Source: Flavobacteriales bacterium (GTDB taxonomy: Bacteria > Bacteroidota > Bacteroidia > Flavobacteriales > PHOS-HE28). Taken from it: a stretch of 64,000 nucleotides of DNA. The position numbers and the translations under genes were made by a program. Shown piece by piece: positions 49,993 to 58,419 of this stretch; position 1 is the stretch's first letter; each line of letters opens with the position of its first letter. The DNA is taken from positions 1 through 64,000 of the forward strand of contig SSGN01000003.1 in the NCBI GenBank assembly GCA_008016945.1, given 5' to 3'. The notes under the pieces are model-generated. The model ran no database searches, was not told the DNA's origin, and was given only the letters and a program-made list of their open reading frames with translations.

Positions 49993-52125
49993 ACGCTGGA
50001 AGAGTGGCATAATACTCCGCCGCAAGGTGACGAGTTGCTTGCATGCATCAGCGTGCTGGCGGCGCAGAACGAGCGTCCGTCTTCGCCCGCCTCTATCCGT
50101 GCCGGCCTCGCGCTGGACGAAGCTGGCCTGCTGCCTTTCCATCAGGCTGAGACCGCACTTGACCAGATTGGGCTGCGCGGCGAAGCCACATCCCGCCGCT
50201 TGCGCGGCTGGCAAGAACGTGACCTGCCTGCCATACTCCTTGCGGGCCCGGGACGCGCGCTGATATTGCATGCCATCAATGGGACTGCTTTCGAAATTCA
50301 GATGCCCGGAAACCCGGATCGCATCTGGGTCGAGCGTCAGGCACTCGAAGCAGTTTATGCCGGACAGGCTGTCATCGTTGATCCCGACCCAAGCCGCGAC
50401 CGCGAAGGCGAACGCCCCTGGGAGAAGGTCCGCCGCAACCATTGGTTCTGGCACGAAGTCTGGAAGGTCCGCAAATCCTTCCTTTATGTGATGCTGGCCG
50501 CATTGGTGATCAATCTGCTCGCCTTTGCCCTGCCGCTGTTCACGATGAATGTGTATGACCGCATCATTCCCAACAAGTCGGTAACCAGCCTTTGGGTGCT
50601 GGCTTTTGGCGTGGGGATTGCAATCTCGGTCGAGTTCGGTTTGCGGCTGGCACGCACCCGTTTGGTTGATGAACTGGGCCGCGCCCTTGATGCCCGTTTA
50701 TCGCAGCGGCTGTTTGAAAAAGTGCTCAATTTACCGATATCCGAAAAGAAGGGCAGCACGGGTGCTTTGGCCCGCCGCGTCACCGACTATGAAATGGTCC
50801 GCGATTTCTTCGCGTCGACCACGGTTGTCCTGATCGTCGACATCATATTCCTGTTCCTCTTCGTTGCGCTGATCGCCATACTTGCAGGCTGGCTCGCGCT
50901 GATCCCTGTCGTCGCCATCATCGTCATGGCAACGGCCGGCTTTCTGCTGCAAAAATCGATGGGCCAGGCTGCGCTCGACGCACAGGCGGATTCCAGCCTG
51001 CAGCAATCAGCGCTGATCGAATCAATCAGCGGCATCGAGACGCTGAAAGCCTGCCGCGCCGAAGGCCGGATGCTCGGCCGCTGGCAACGCTATTCAGCCG
51101 CGAGCGCGCAAACGCAGGAGAAGTTGCGTAACCTGACTGCAACTGCGGTCAATCTTGCCGCATTCTGCCAGCAGGCAACCAATATCGCGCTGGTCATTGG
51201 CGGTTTCTATCTTTTCAGCGCCGGTGCAATCTCGATGGGCGGCATTATCGCCATCGTTATGCTTGCTGGGAAATCCTTGTCGCCCGTCGGCCAGCTCGCT
51301 TTCCTGATGACACGAGGACGCCAGGCCTTTGTTACCCTCGCCAGCCTGCAAACGCTGATGGAGCAAAACGACGAACGCGAAAAGGGTAGCCGCTCAGTTG
51401 TGCCGGTAATCTCGCAGGGGCAAGTCGAACTCGACCATGTCGGCTTCAGCTATCCGGAAGCGGGCAAGGAATCGCTCTCTGATATCAACCTGAAAATCAA
51501 GCCCGGCGAGCGCATAGGCCTGATCGGTCGTGTGGCATCGGGTAAATCGACACTCGGACGCCTGATCTGCGGGCTCTATGAACCGACCGAAGGCAGCTAT
51601 CGCATCGACGGCCTCGATAGCCGCCAGCATCACCCGCACGAAGTCCGCGCCGCTCTGCGCTTTGTCGGGCAGGATGCCGAACTGTTCAGCGGCACTGTGC
51701 GCGAAAACCTGTTGCTCGGAGCGCGAAATCTGGATGAAGAAAGGCTCCTCGAAGCTGTTGCCGCCTCCGGTGCCGACGGCTTTATCGGCCGCGATGCCGC
51801 CGGTTTTGACCTGCATATTGGCGAGCGTGGATCGCGCCTTTCCGGCGGGCAACGCAGCTTCATGGTTCTGGCCCGTGCTTTGGTCGAACCCTGCAAGTTG
51901 CTGTTCCTCGACGAACCTACCGGCGCGATGGACACGCAAACCGAACGCCTTTTCATTGATCGTCTCAACAAGGCCATGAAGCCAGAGCAGACGCTCATCG
52001 TTTCCACCCACCGCAACGCCATGCTCGCGATTGTCGATCGTCTTATCGTGATCGACAAGGGTCGCATCATCGCAGACGGGCCGCGGGATCAGATACTTGC
52101 CAAGGCTGGCTTGGCGGGAGAATGA
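49990..52125 (+). CDS. type I secretion ABC transporter (LapB-like)
   Basis: 711 residues from TTG 49990 (ATG 49972 would add six). An N-terminal C39-like domain without the catalytic Cys (residues about 1-130) is usual for exporters of LapA-type substrates. A six-helix membrane domain follows (SFLYVMLAALVINLLAFALP), then the ATPase: Walker A GRVASGKST, signature RLSGGQR, Walker B KLLFLDEPTGAMD and H-loop STHR. It should form the inner-membrane pump with the HlyD protein downstream and the TolC protein upstream. The stop overlaps the hydrolase gene start (ATGA). Confidence 0.93.
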   Translation: MTLEEWHNTPPQGDELLACISVLAAQNERPSSPASIRAGLALDEAGLLPFHQAETALDQIGLRGEATSRRLRGWQERDLPAILLAGPGRALILHAINGTAFEIQMPGNPDRIWVERQALEAVYAGQAVIVDPDPSRDREGERPWEKVRRNHWFWHEVWKVRKSFLYVMLAALVINLLAFALPLFTMNVYDRIIPNKSVTSLWVLAFGVGIAISVEFGLRLARTRLVDELGRALDARLSQRLFEKVLNLPISEKKGSTGALARRVTDYEMVRDFFASTTVVLIVDIIFLFLFVALIAILAGWLALIPVVAIIVMATAGFLLQKSMGQAALDAQADSSLQQSALIESISGIETLKACRAEGRMLGRWQRYSAASAQTQEKLRNLTATAVNLAAFCQQATNIALVIGGFYLFSAGAISMGGIIAIVMLAGKSLSPVGQLAFLMTRGRQAFVTLASLQTLMEQNDEREKGSRSVVPVISQGQVELDHVGFSYPEAGKESLSDINLKIKPGERIGLIGRVASGKSTLGRLICGLYEPTEGSYRIDGLDSRQHHPHEVRAALRFVGQDAELFSGTVRENLLLGARNLDEERLLEAVAASGADGFIGRDAAGFDLHIGERGSRLSGGQRSFMVLARALVEPCKLLFLDEPTGAMDTQTERLFIDRLNKAMKPEQTLIVSTHRNAMLAIVDRLIVIDKGRIIADGPRDQILAKAGLAGE

Positions 52126-53222
52126 CCATGCACGCATCCCTGTTAGACGCGACCAAAGACCATGCAGCGCCTGAAAGCGCCAAAAGGTCCAACCGACCTG
52201 TCCTGATATTCTTCGGAATATTGACCGCCCTCGCCCTGCTTGCGGGGACGCTTCGCGATACTGACCTTTCACGGCTGCCTGCGATATTGGGGCTGGGCGA
52301 ACCTGCACAAGCAGCATCTGTGCCGCAGATGAGCGAAAAGGAACGGAAAGCACTGCTTTCGATCACCGAAGAAGCGTTGGAAAAGCCGGAACTGATTGGC
52401 GAGGATGCGCTGGCGAAGAATGAAGCCTTACCCTTCTCCGACGCCCCGATTCTCGCGGCCAAGCCGTTTGCGATCCGCAACTATTTTTCGGGCGCTGGGC
52501 TAACGGCTCTGCAATGCATGACGCAGGCAGTTTACTACGAAGCCGCTTATGAACCGCTTCAGGGCCGCCGCGCGGTCGCACAGGTCGTGCTCAACCGCGT
52601 GCGCCACCCGGCCTTCCCCAACTCTGTGTGCGGCGTCGTTTATCAGGGATCGAACCAGCGCATTTGCCAGTTCAGCTTCACCTGTGACGGCTCGCTCAAC
52701 CGCAAGCCTTCGGCTGCAGCCTGGGCCGCTGCCGAAGCGGTCGCGCGTGAAGCGCTGACCGGCTATGTCGAGCGCTCGGTCGGGCAGGCAACGCATTATC
52801 ACGCCAACTATGTCTCGCCTTACTGGGCCCCCAAGCTGACCAAGATTTCGCAGCTGGGCGCGCACATCTCCTATCGCTGGCCCGGCAACTGGGGCATGCC
52901 CGGTGCCTTTACGGCAAGCTATTCAGGTGTTGAGGGAATCCATGCGCTGAACAATCTTGCGGCCCTTGGTGAAGAAGGCCTCATGACCGAACAGCTGACC
53001 GTTGACCAGCAAACCGAAGCCCTCGCGCGCTCGAAGCTTGCGCCCGAACTGGTGCCAATGCGCGCCGCCGAAAATGATGTCGGTGGCCGCCTTGATATCA
53101 GCAAGGGCTGGACATTGAGCATTCCTGATCCGCGCGAAACCCGCGGTGCATCCGCTGCCATCGCGCAGCGCCAGTCAAGCGGTGGTGCGGAAACCCCGAA
53201 ACCTGCTATGGGTGGTCAATGA
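52122..53222 (+). CDS. SleB-like cell wall hydrolase in the secretion operon
   Basis: 366 residues. One membrane anchor at about 25-45 (RPVLIFFGILTALALLAGTL), then a Hydrolase_2/SleB domain (about 128-255): LQCMTQAVYYEAAYEPLQGR, AVAQVVLNRVRHPAFPNSVC, QFSFTCDGS and ATHYHANYVSPYW. Family members are lytic transglycosylase-like peptidoglycan hydrolases, with the Glu of YYEA likely catalytic. It overlaps both ABC and HlyD genes by four bases, so it is co-produced with the exporter and may open the wall for its assembly, which is inference. Confidence 0.9.
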   Translation: MTMHASLLDATKDHAAPESAKRSNRPVLIFFGILTALALLAGTLRDTDLSRLPAILGLGEPAQAASVPQMSEKERKALLSITEEALEKPELIGEDALAKNEALPFSDAPILAAKPFAIRNYFSGAGLTALQCMTQAVYYEAAYEPLQGRRAVAQVVLNRVRHPAFPNSVCGVVYQGSNQRICQFSFTCDGSLNRKPSAAAWAAAEAVAREALTGYVERSVGQATHYHANYVSPYWAPKLTKISQLGAHISYRWPGNWGMPGAFTASYSGVEGIHALNNLAALGEEGLMTEQLTVDQQTEALARSKLAPELVPMRAAENDVGGRLDISKGWTLSIPDPRETRGASAAIAQRQSSGGAETPKPAMGGQ

Positions 53223-54502
53223 GAGCTTTACTCGATTGGTACAGGGGCCAGAGCGGCTCACGCCAGATCATCGTTGCCGCGACCGCAGGTTTCCTGCTTT
53301 TTCTGATCTGGGCGAGTTTTGCGCAGATTGACGAAGTGACCCGTGGTCAAGGGCGGGTGATCCCGTCGAGCAAGATGCAATTGGTGCAGGCAGCCGAGCC
53401 AGCCACGATCAAGGATATTCTGGTCCGTTCGGGCCAACGCGTACGCAAGGGCCAGTTGCTCGTTCGCCTCGACGACACCGAATCGTCGTCACAATTGGGG
53501 CAGATTGCCGCCGAGAACCGTTCGCTTGCTGCCCGCGCAGCGCGTCTGTCGCGTGAAGGCGGTGCAGGCGGGGACTGCCCGCCGAATCCGGATGGCAGCA
53601 TTCCGGAAGAATGCCGTCAAGAAGCAGCATTGGCATCGGTGCGCGCATCCGCCTTGCGCAGCCGTATCTCTGCCATGGGCGCCGCCGTCGAGCAGCGCCG
53701 CCGCGACTATGGCGAAGCGCAAGCGACCGTCACCAGCCTGCGCCAGAGCCTGCAACTCGCCCAAAATCAAGTTAACATGCTGGCTCCGCTCGCTGCCAAA
53801 TCGATTGTGCCGCAGACTGAGTTGCTGTCCGCACAGCGTGAAGTGACCGATATTCAGGGTCGCCTTGCTGCTGCCCAGCAAGCCGCGTCGCGCGCGCAGG
53901 CGGCTATCGCCGAAGCGCAGGCGCAGGCTTCCGAAGCCGGTTTCCAGTTCAAACAGGAAGCACTCGACGAGCGTAGCCAGATCGCCACCAAGATGGCGGT
54001 GAACGAACAGTCGCTGAAAGGCGCTGCGGGCCGCGTCAACCGGGCTGAAATCCGTTCTCCCGTCGATGGCGTGGTCAACGATGTACAGGTAACCACCATT
54101 GGCGGCTTCGTGCAGGCCGGTGAGAAGATCATGCAGGTCGTGCCGGTGGGCGACAAGCTGCTGGTCGAAGCCCGTGTTACCCCGAGTGACATCGCCTTCA
54201 TCAAGGTAGGGGACCGGGCAAATGTCAAAGTGACTGCTTATGATTTCTCGATTTATGGGGGCCTGTCGGGTCGCGTGGTCCAGGTCTCCGCCGACAGCAT
54301 TTATGACGAGGTGACGAAAGAAGCCTATTTCACGGTGGTCGTCGAAACCGACAAGTCCTATTTGCTGTCGGCAGGTAAGCGCCTACCCATCAGCCCCGGC
54401 ATGATTTGCGATGTCGAAATCATCACCGGTCGCAAGAGCATCCTCAGCTACCTGCTGAAGCCACTGATCAAAGCACGCTCGGAAGCGCTACGCGAACGGT
54501 GA
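53219..54502 (+). CDS. HlyD-family type I secretion adaptor (LapC-like)
   Basis: 427 residues. One N-terminal transmembrane helix (QIIVAATAGFLLFLIWASFA), lipoyl half VTRGQGRVIPSSKMQLVQAA, a long coiled-coil hairpin (about 90-270, e.g. QAASRAQAAIAEAQAQASEA), then EIRSPVDGVVNDVQVTTIGG and the beta-domain. This is the membrane-fusion partner bridging the ABC pump and TolC. The stop lies seven bases from the convergent protease stop. Confidence 0.94.
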   Translation: MRALLDWYRGQSGSRQIIVAATAGFLLFLIWASFAQIDEVTRGQGRVIPSSKMQLVQAAEPATIKDILVRSGQRVRKGQLLVRLDDTESSSQLGQIAAENRSLAARAARLSREGGAGGDCPPNPDGSIPEECRQEAALASVRASALRSRISAMGAAVEQRRRDYGEAQATVTSLRQSLQLAQNQVNMLAPLAAKSIVPQTELLSAQREVTDIQGRLAAAQQAASRAQAAIAEAQAQASEAGFQFKQEALDERSQIATKMAVNEQSLKGAAGRVNRAEIRSPVDGVVNDVQVTTIGGFVQAGEKIMQVVPVGDKLLVEARVTPSDIAFIKVGDRANVKVTAYDFSIYGGLSGRVVQVSADSIYDEVTKEAYFTVVVETDKSYLLSAGKRLPISPGMICDVEIITGRKSILSYLLKPLIKARSEALRER

Positions 54503-54509
54503 ATCCGGC

Positions 54510-55577
54510 TCAGCTGCTGAGCGCTGCGATACGGATCGGGGCTGGCTGAACGACTTCTGGTTGAGCCGCATAGCCATGCAGCCATGCCTTGCCCGCCGAA
54601 TAGCTCATCACCGGACGATAGTCGCGGATAGTGGCCGCATCGACAATGCGGTCGGTGTTGTTGTCGAGCACCATCAGGCGATCACCGTTCCGCACCACAA
54701 GCAACGCATGGTCAGCGCGGCGGACCAGATCCTTGGCGATGACGAGGAACATGTCGCCCCGGGCAACGCCGGCTGCTTCGAGCAGTTTCATCTTGGCGAT
54801 GGCATAATCCTCGCAATCGCCCTGCCCTGCGCGCAGCGTTTCGGTCGCTGTCGCCCAGCGATCGGCGACCTTGAAGCGAACTGCGTCGTCGATAAAGTTG
54901 ACACGGCGGTTGACCCAGGTGTTGACCAGCTCGATCTTTGCGCCCTGATCAAGGCCTCGGGCCTCGCCAACTACGCCTCGCCATGGTCCGGCACGCCCCG
55001 ACAACCCCGACGCCTGTGCGCGCTGCCATTTGCTGTCGAGCGGGGTGCGCCCGACCGAGAGAGCGACACTGCCAAAGACATTCGGCTTGCTGACATCGAT
55101 CTTGGGCAGCATCAATCCGGGCTGCATCTGCGGGCGCCGCATGATCGAAACTGCGGCCAGACGCGACACCCACTGCGTGGCACGTGCACGCGGATCCAGA
55201 TCGGGTTCGGGCGCAAATGTCGGCAAGCGGGTGAACGCCATCGCTGTACAAGCAGTTGCGGGAACCGTTGTCGGCCCTGCGGCGGGTGCCAGCATCGCAA
55301 CCTGTTGAACGGGCGCGGGCGCTGCAGCCGCAGCTTGCTGCGCACGAAGCTCATCAAGCTTGCTACGCGCACCGCCCAATATCGCCTCTGACTTTGTCGG
55401 CGCTAAAGCCGGAGCCGCCATGGCCATATCATAGCCGACCGGACAGCTTTGCTCGGTTGCGGGAAGGGGCACGATCAGTGCCCAGGCCGAAGCCGGGCAA
55501 AGACTGGCTGTCAGCACAGCCGTGGCAATGGCAAGGTGCGCGCTGCGCTTCGTTCCCCTGGGAGCATGGATTTTCAT
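54510..55577 (-). CDS. lapG: LapG-like periplasmic cysteine protease (BTLCP, DUF920)
   Basis: 355 residues with an N-terminal signal (LAIATAVLTASLCPASAWA). The transglutaminase-like triad is Cys255 (GQGDCEDYAIAK), His290 (RADHALLVVR) and Asp305 (LMVLDNNTD); the 35- and 15-residue gaps resemble those of P. fluorescens LapG (C135, H172, D187). LapG cuts LapA-type adhesins after a di-alanine to release them. A long N-terminal Ala/Pro-rich insert (residues 60-110) is extra compared with Pseudomonas. Convergent with the exporter operon; the c-di-GMP receptor LapD is not in the window. Confidence 0.9.
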   Translation of the reverse strand: MKIHAPRGTKRSAHLAIATAVLTASLCPASAWALIVPLPATEQSCPVGYDMAMAAPALAPTKSEAILGGARSKLDELRAQQAAAAAPAPVQQVAMLAPAAGPTTVPATACTAMAFTRLPTFAPEPDLDPRARATQWVSRLAAVSIMRRPQMQPGLMLPKIDVSKPNVFGSVALSVGRTPLDSKWQRAQASGLSGRAGPWRGVVGEARGLDQGAKIELVNTWVNRRVNFIDDAVRFKVADRWATATETLRAGQGDCEDYAIAKMKLLEAAGVARGDMFLVIAKDLVRRADHALLVVRNGDRLMVLDNNTDRIVDAATIRDYRPVMSYSAGKAWLHGYAAQPEVVQPAPIRIAALSS

Positions 55578-55699
55578 GCTGCCCTAAATTGCAGGGAAAG
55601 GAGAATTTAGCGTTGAACGCTATGGTTGATAAACATGGTCGACAAATTGCGACGAAAGAGGGTTAACGGCTGTTAGCGAAGATTGTTTAGCGGCGGAAT

Positions 55700-57172
55700 T
55701 CAGCCACGCTGCCAGTCGAACCAGCGCTGTGCCAATCGTTGCAGGCGCTCCGGTTTCCTTGCCAGGCGATATTGTCCGGCAGCAAATTTGTTCGCCTCAC
55801 TCCATGTCGGGTAACTATGAATCGCCGCCATCAGCTTGCCGAGCGTCAAATTGTGCCGCATCGCAAAGACCAGTTCTGCAATCATCTCGCCGGCATGGCT
55901 GGCAACGATGGTCGCCCCCAAAATCCGCTCCTTGCCGGGAACAGTCAGGATTTTGACGAAACCTTGCGCCTCGCCATCGGCAATGGCGCGATCGAGATCG
56001 TCGATATCATAGCGGGTGACATCATAGCTGATGCCCTTTGCCGCCGCCTCCGCTTCGGTCAGACCAACGCTCGCCACTTCAGGATCGGTGTAGGTGACGC
56101 GCGGCAGCACGCGGTAATCCGCCTTGTAGCTTTTGAACGGGCGGGCCAGCGCGTTGACAGTCGCGTACCAGGCCTCGTGACTTGCGCCATGGGTGAGTTG
56201 CTGGTTCCCCGCAACGTCGCCGGCGACAAAAATGTGCGGCATCGCGGTTGCCAGTTTTGCATCGATAGCCATTCGCCCGTCGACCACCAAGCCCAGTTCC
56301 TCCAGCCCAAAACCGCTCACACGCGCCTTGCGCCCGACCGCAATGATGACTTCGTCATAGGCAATCGCCGATTGCTTGCCCTCGGCTTCGACCACCAACT
56401 GTTTCCCGCTATCAAGGCGCACCGCCTTGTGCCGGATACGAACATCAACGCCCTCTTGCTTCAGCGTCTCCGTCACAAGGGCAGCAGCATCGGCATCTTC
56501 TTTCAGCATCAGCCGGTCGGCCATTTCGACCAACGTCACCTGACTGCCGAGCCGCTGGAACGCCTGCGCCAATTCACAACCAATCGGGCCACCGCCCAAA
56601 ATAGCCAGACGCTTGGGCGCCGCTTTGCGCGTGGCCATTTCTTCCCACAGCGTTTCGCTGGTGAGATAGCCGCTTTCCTCAACACCGGGGATGGGCGGCA
56701 CAACCGGCGCAGCCCCCGTAGCGATGACGAAGGCCTTTGCGGTTAACCGCTGGCTGCTGCCATCGGCTTTGGCAATATCGACCGTCCATGGATCGACAAT
56801 ACGCGCATAGCCCGTAACGCATTCGACACCGAGGCCGGTATAGCGTTCAATGCTGTCATGCGGCTCGATTGCGGTGATAACGTCGCGAATGCGTTGCATC
56901 ACGCGCGGAAAGTCGACTGTTACCTCGCCAGTTTCAATCCCATAACGCGCTGCATCGCGTGCGCTATGTGCCACGCGCGCGCTTTTGAGCAGCGCCTTTG
57001 AAGGTACGCAACCGGTATTCAGGCAGTCGCCGCCCATATCGTGCGCCTCGACCAAGGTCACCTTGGCCTTGGCCATTGCCGCGATGTAGGAAGATACCAA
57101 CCCCGCAGCCCCCGCCCCGATAACGATCAGGTTACGGTCGAACTTGCGCGGTTTGGGCCAGCTAACGGGCAT
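55700..57172 (-). CDS. FAD-dependent pyridine nucleotide-disulfide oxidoreductase
   Basis: 490 residues, class I flavoprotein disulfide reductase. FAD motif LIVIGAGAAGLVSSYIAAMA, redox-active GGDCLNTGCVPSKALLK, NAD motif RLAILGGGPIGCELAQAF, GDVAGNQQLTH and the C-terminal HSYPTWSEANKFAAGQ with the catalytic His. It resembles the mercuric-reductase-like branch, but the C-terminal vicinal Cys pair and the N-terminal MerA metal-binding domain are absent, so mercury reduction is unlikely. It overlaps the upstream TVP38 gene by 11 bases, a common pairing. Confidence 0.9.
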   Translation of the reverse strand: MPVSWPKPRKFDRNLIVIGAGAAGLVSSYIAAMAKAKVTLVEAHDMGGDCLNTGCVPSKALLKSARVAHSARDAARYGIETGEVTVDFPRVMQRIRDVITAIEPHDSIERYTGLGVECVTGYARIVDPWTVDIAKADGSSQRLTAKAFVIATGAAPVVPPIPGVEESGYLTSETLWEEMATRKAAPKRLAILGGGPIGCELAQAFQRLGSQVTLVEMADRLMLKEDADAAALVTETLKQEGVDVRIRHKAVRLDSGKQLVVEAEGKQSAIAYDEVIIAVGRKARVSGFGLEELGLVVDGRMAIDAKLATAMPHIFVAGDVAGNQQLTHGASHEAWYATVNALARPFKSYKADYRVLPRVTYTDPEVASVGLTEAEAAAKGISYDVTRYDIDDLDRAIADGEAQGFVKILTVPGKERILGATIVASHAGEMIAELVFAMRHNLTLGKLMAAIHSYPTWSEANKFAAGQYRLARKPERLQRLAQRWFDWQRG

Positions 57173-57842
57173 TGACCTTCTTCACCGCCGCGACCAATCC
57201 GCGCGCAATCCACGGGAAGATACCAAGCAGCACGAACGAGCCGATGAGCGTCGGTGAAAGCAAACCGGCGGTCGAATCGACTTTGCTGATCTGCGTGCCC
57301 GCATTCACAAAAACTGCCGTTGCGGGCAGCATGCCGATCTGGCTCACCCAGTAAAAAGTGCGGGTTTTGATCCGTGTCAGCCCCATCAGCAGATTGACCA
57401 CAAAGAAAGGAAAAAGCGGGATCAGCCGGATTGTGAAGAGATACATTGCCCCGTCGCGGGCAATGCCATCATCAATCGCCTTGAGGCGCTCGCCAAATTT
57501 CGATTGCACCCAATCACGCAGCAGGAAACGCGCCGACAGGAAGGCGAGTGTCGCGCCTATCGATGAGGCAAAGGACACAATGACTGTACCAGTGACCACA
57601 CCGAACAACGCCCCCGCCACCAGCGACATGATCGCCGCCCCCGGCAAAGATAGGGCTGTGACGATGACATAGATCAGGAAAAAGCCGCCAATATAGAGCA
57701 GCGGGCTGGCGTCCTTGGCCGCGATGATCTGCGCCTGCTGCGCCTTGAAGGCATCGAGGCTGAGATACTGGCCAAGGTCGAACCAGAAATAGGCCGCAAT
57801 CGCCACCGCAAGCAGAGCCAGCAGGGCGATGCGCTTGTTCAT
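57162..57842 (-). CDS. TVP38/TMEM64 (DedA-like) membrane protein
   Basis: 226 residues, about five hydrophobic segments. The conserved VTALSLPGAAIMSLVAGALF and FASSIGATLAFLSARFLLRD, the family motif IRLIPLFPFFVVNLLMGLT and a C-terminal helix identify the SNARE-associated/DedA superfamily. Probable lipid-linked membrane transporter or scramblase, function uncertain in bacteria. Its 3' end overlaps the oxidoreductase gene start. Confidence 0.9.
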   Translation of the reverse strand: MNKRIALLALLAVAIAAYFWFDLGQYLSLDAFKAQQAQIIAAKDASPLLYIGGFFLIYVIVTALSLPGAAIMSLVAGALFGVVTGTVIVSFASSIGATLAFLSARFLLRDWVQSKFGERLKAIDDGIARDGAMYLFTIRLIPLFPFFVVNLLMGLTRIKTRTFYWVSQIGMLPATAVFVNAGTQISKVDSTAGLLSPTLIGSFVLLGIFPWIARGLVAAVKKVNAR

Positions 57843-57870
57843 GCTGTCAGAACCCTAGTGGGCATGCCGA

Positions 57871-58380
57871 TCAAAACGGTACATCATCGTCAAGGTCGTC
57901 GGAGAAGTCCCCGCCGCCAAAGCCTGCAGATCCACCTTGCCAGCCGCCGCCAGACTGGCCGCCACCACCGCTGGAAGGCGCACCGCCACCGCTGCCCCAG
58001 CCTTCGTTGCCGCCGCCCGAGCCGCCTTTAGCGCCATCGAGCATCACCAGCTTGCCATCAAATCCGCCTACGCTGATTTCGGTCGTATAGCGATCATTGC
58101 CCGACTGATCCTGCCATTTGCGGGTACGCAACTGGCCTTCGATATAGACTTTGGAGCCCTTGCGCAGAAAGCGTTCGGCAACGCCGACCAGCCCGTCGGA
58201 CTGCAACACGACGCTATGCCATTCGGTGCGTTCTTTCTTTTCGCCGGTCTGGCGGTCTTTCCAGTCTTCCGACGTCGCAATCCGCAAATTGCAGATACGG
58301 CCGCCATTCTGGAATGATTTCACCTCGGGATCCGCGCCCAGATTGCCGACCAAAATAACCTTATTGACGCTGCCCGCCAT
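57871..58380 (-). CDS. ssb: single-stranded DNA-binding protein
   Basis: 169 residues. The OB fold starts [20 protein letters not shown] and contains [20 protein letters not shown] then [21 protein letters not shown] Gly/Ser-rich linker leads to the acidic tail DDLDDDVPF, which recruits repair and replication proteins. Canonical housekeeping SSB in replication, repair and recombination. It is separated from feoB by about 40 bases on the same strand. Confidence 0.97.
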   Translation of the reverse strand: MAGSVNKVILVGNLGADPEVKSFQNGGRICNLRIATSEDWKDRQTGEKKERTEWHSVVLQSDGLVGVAERFLRKGSKVYIEGQLRTRKWQDQSGNDRYTTEISVGGFDGKLVMLDGAKGGSGGGNEGWGSGGGAPSSGGGGQSGGGWQGGSAGFGGGDFSDDLDDDVPF

Positions 58381-58419
58381 ATTGTTCCTCGCCTGTCTAA
58401 ATTGGGATTCTGTCGACTG

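Noticed and set aside
55700..57172. Mercuric reductase (merA)
   Set aside because: It has the CxxxxC redox motif, but no C-terminal vicinal cysteines and no N-terminal metal-binding domain, and no mer genes are nearby.
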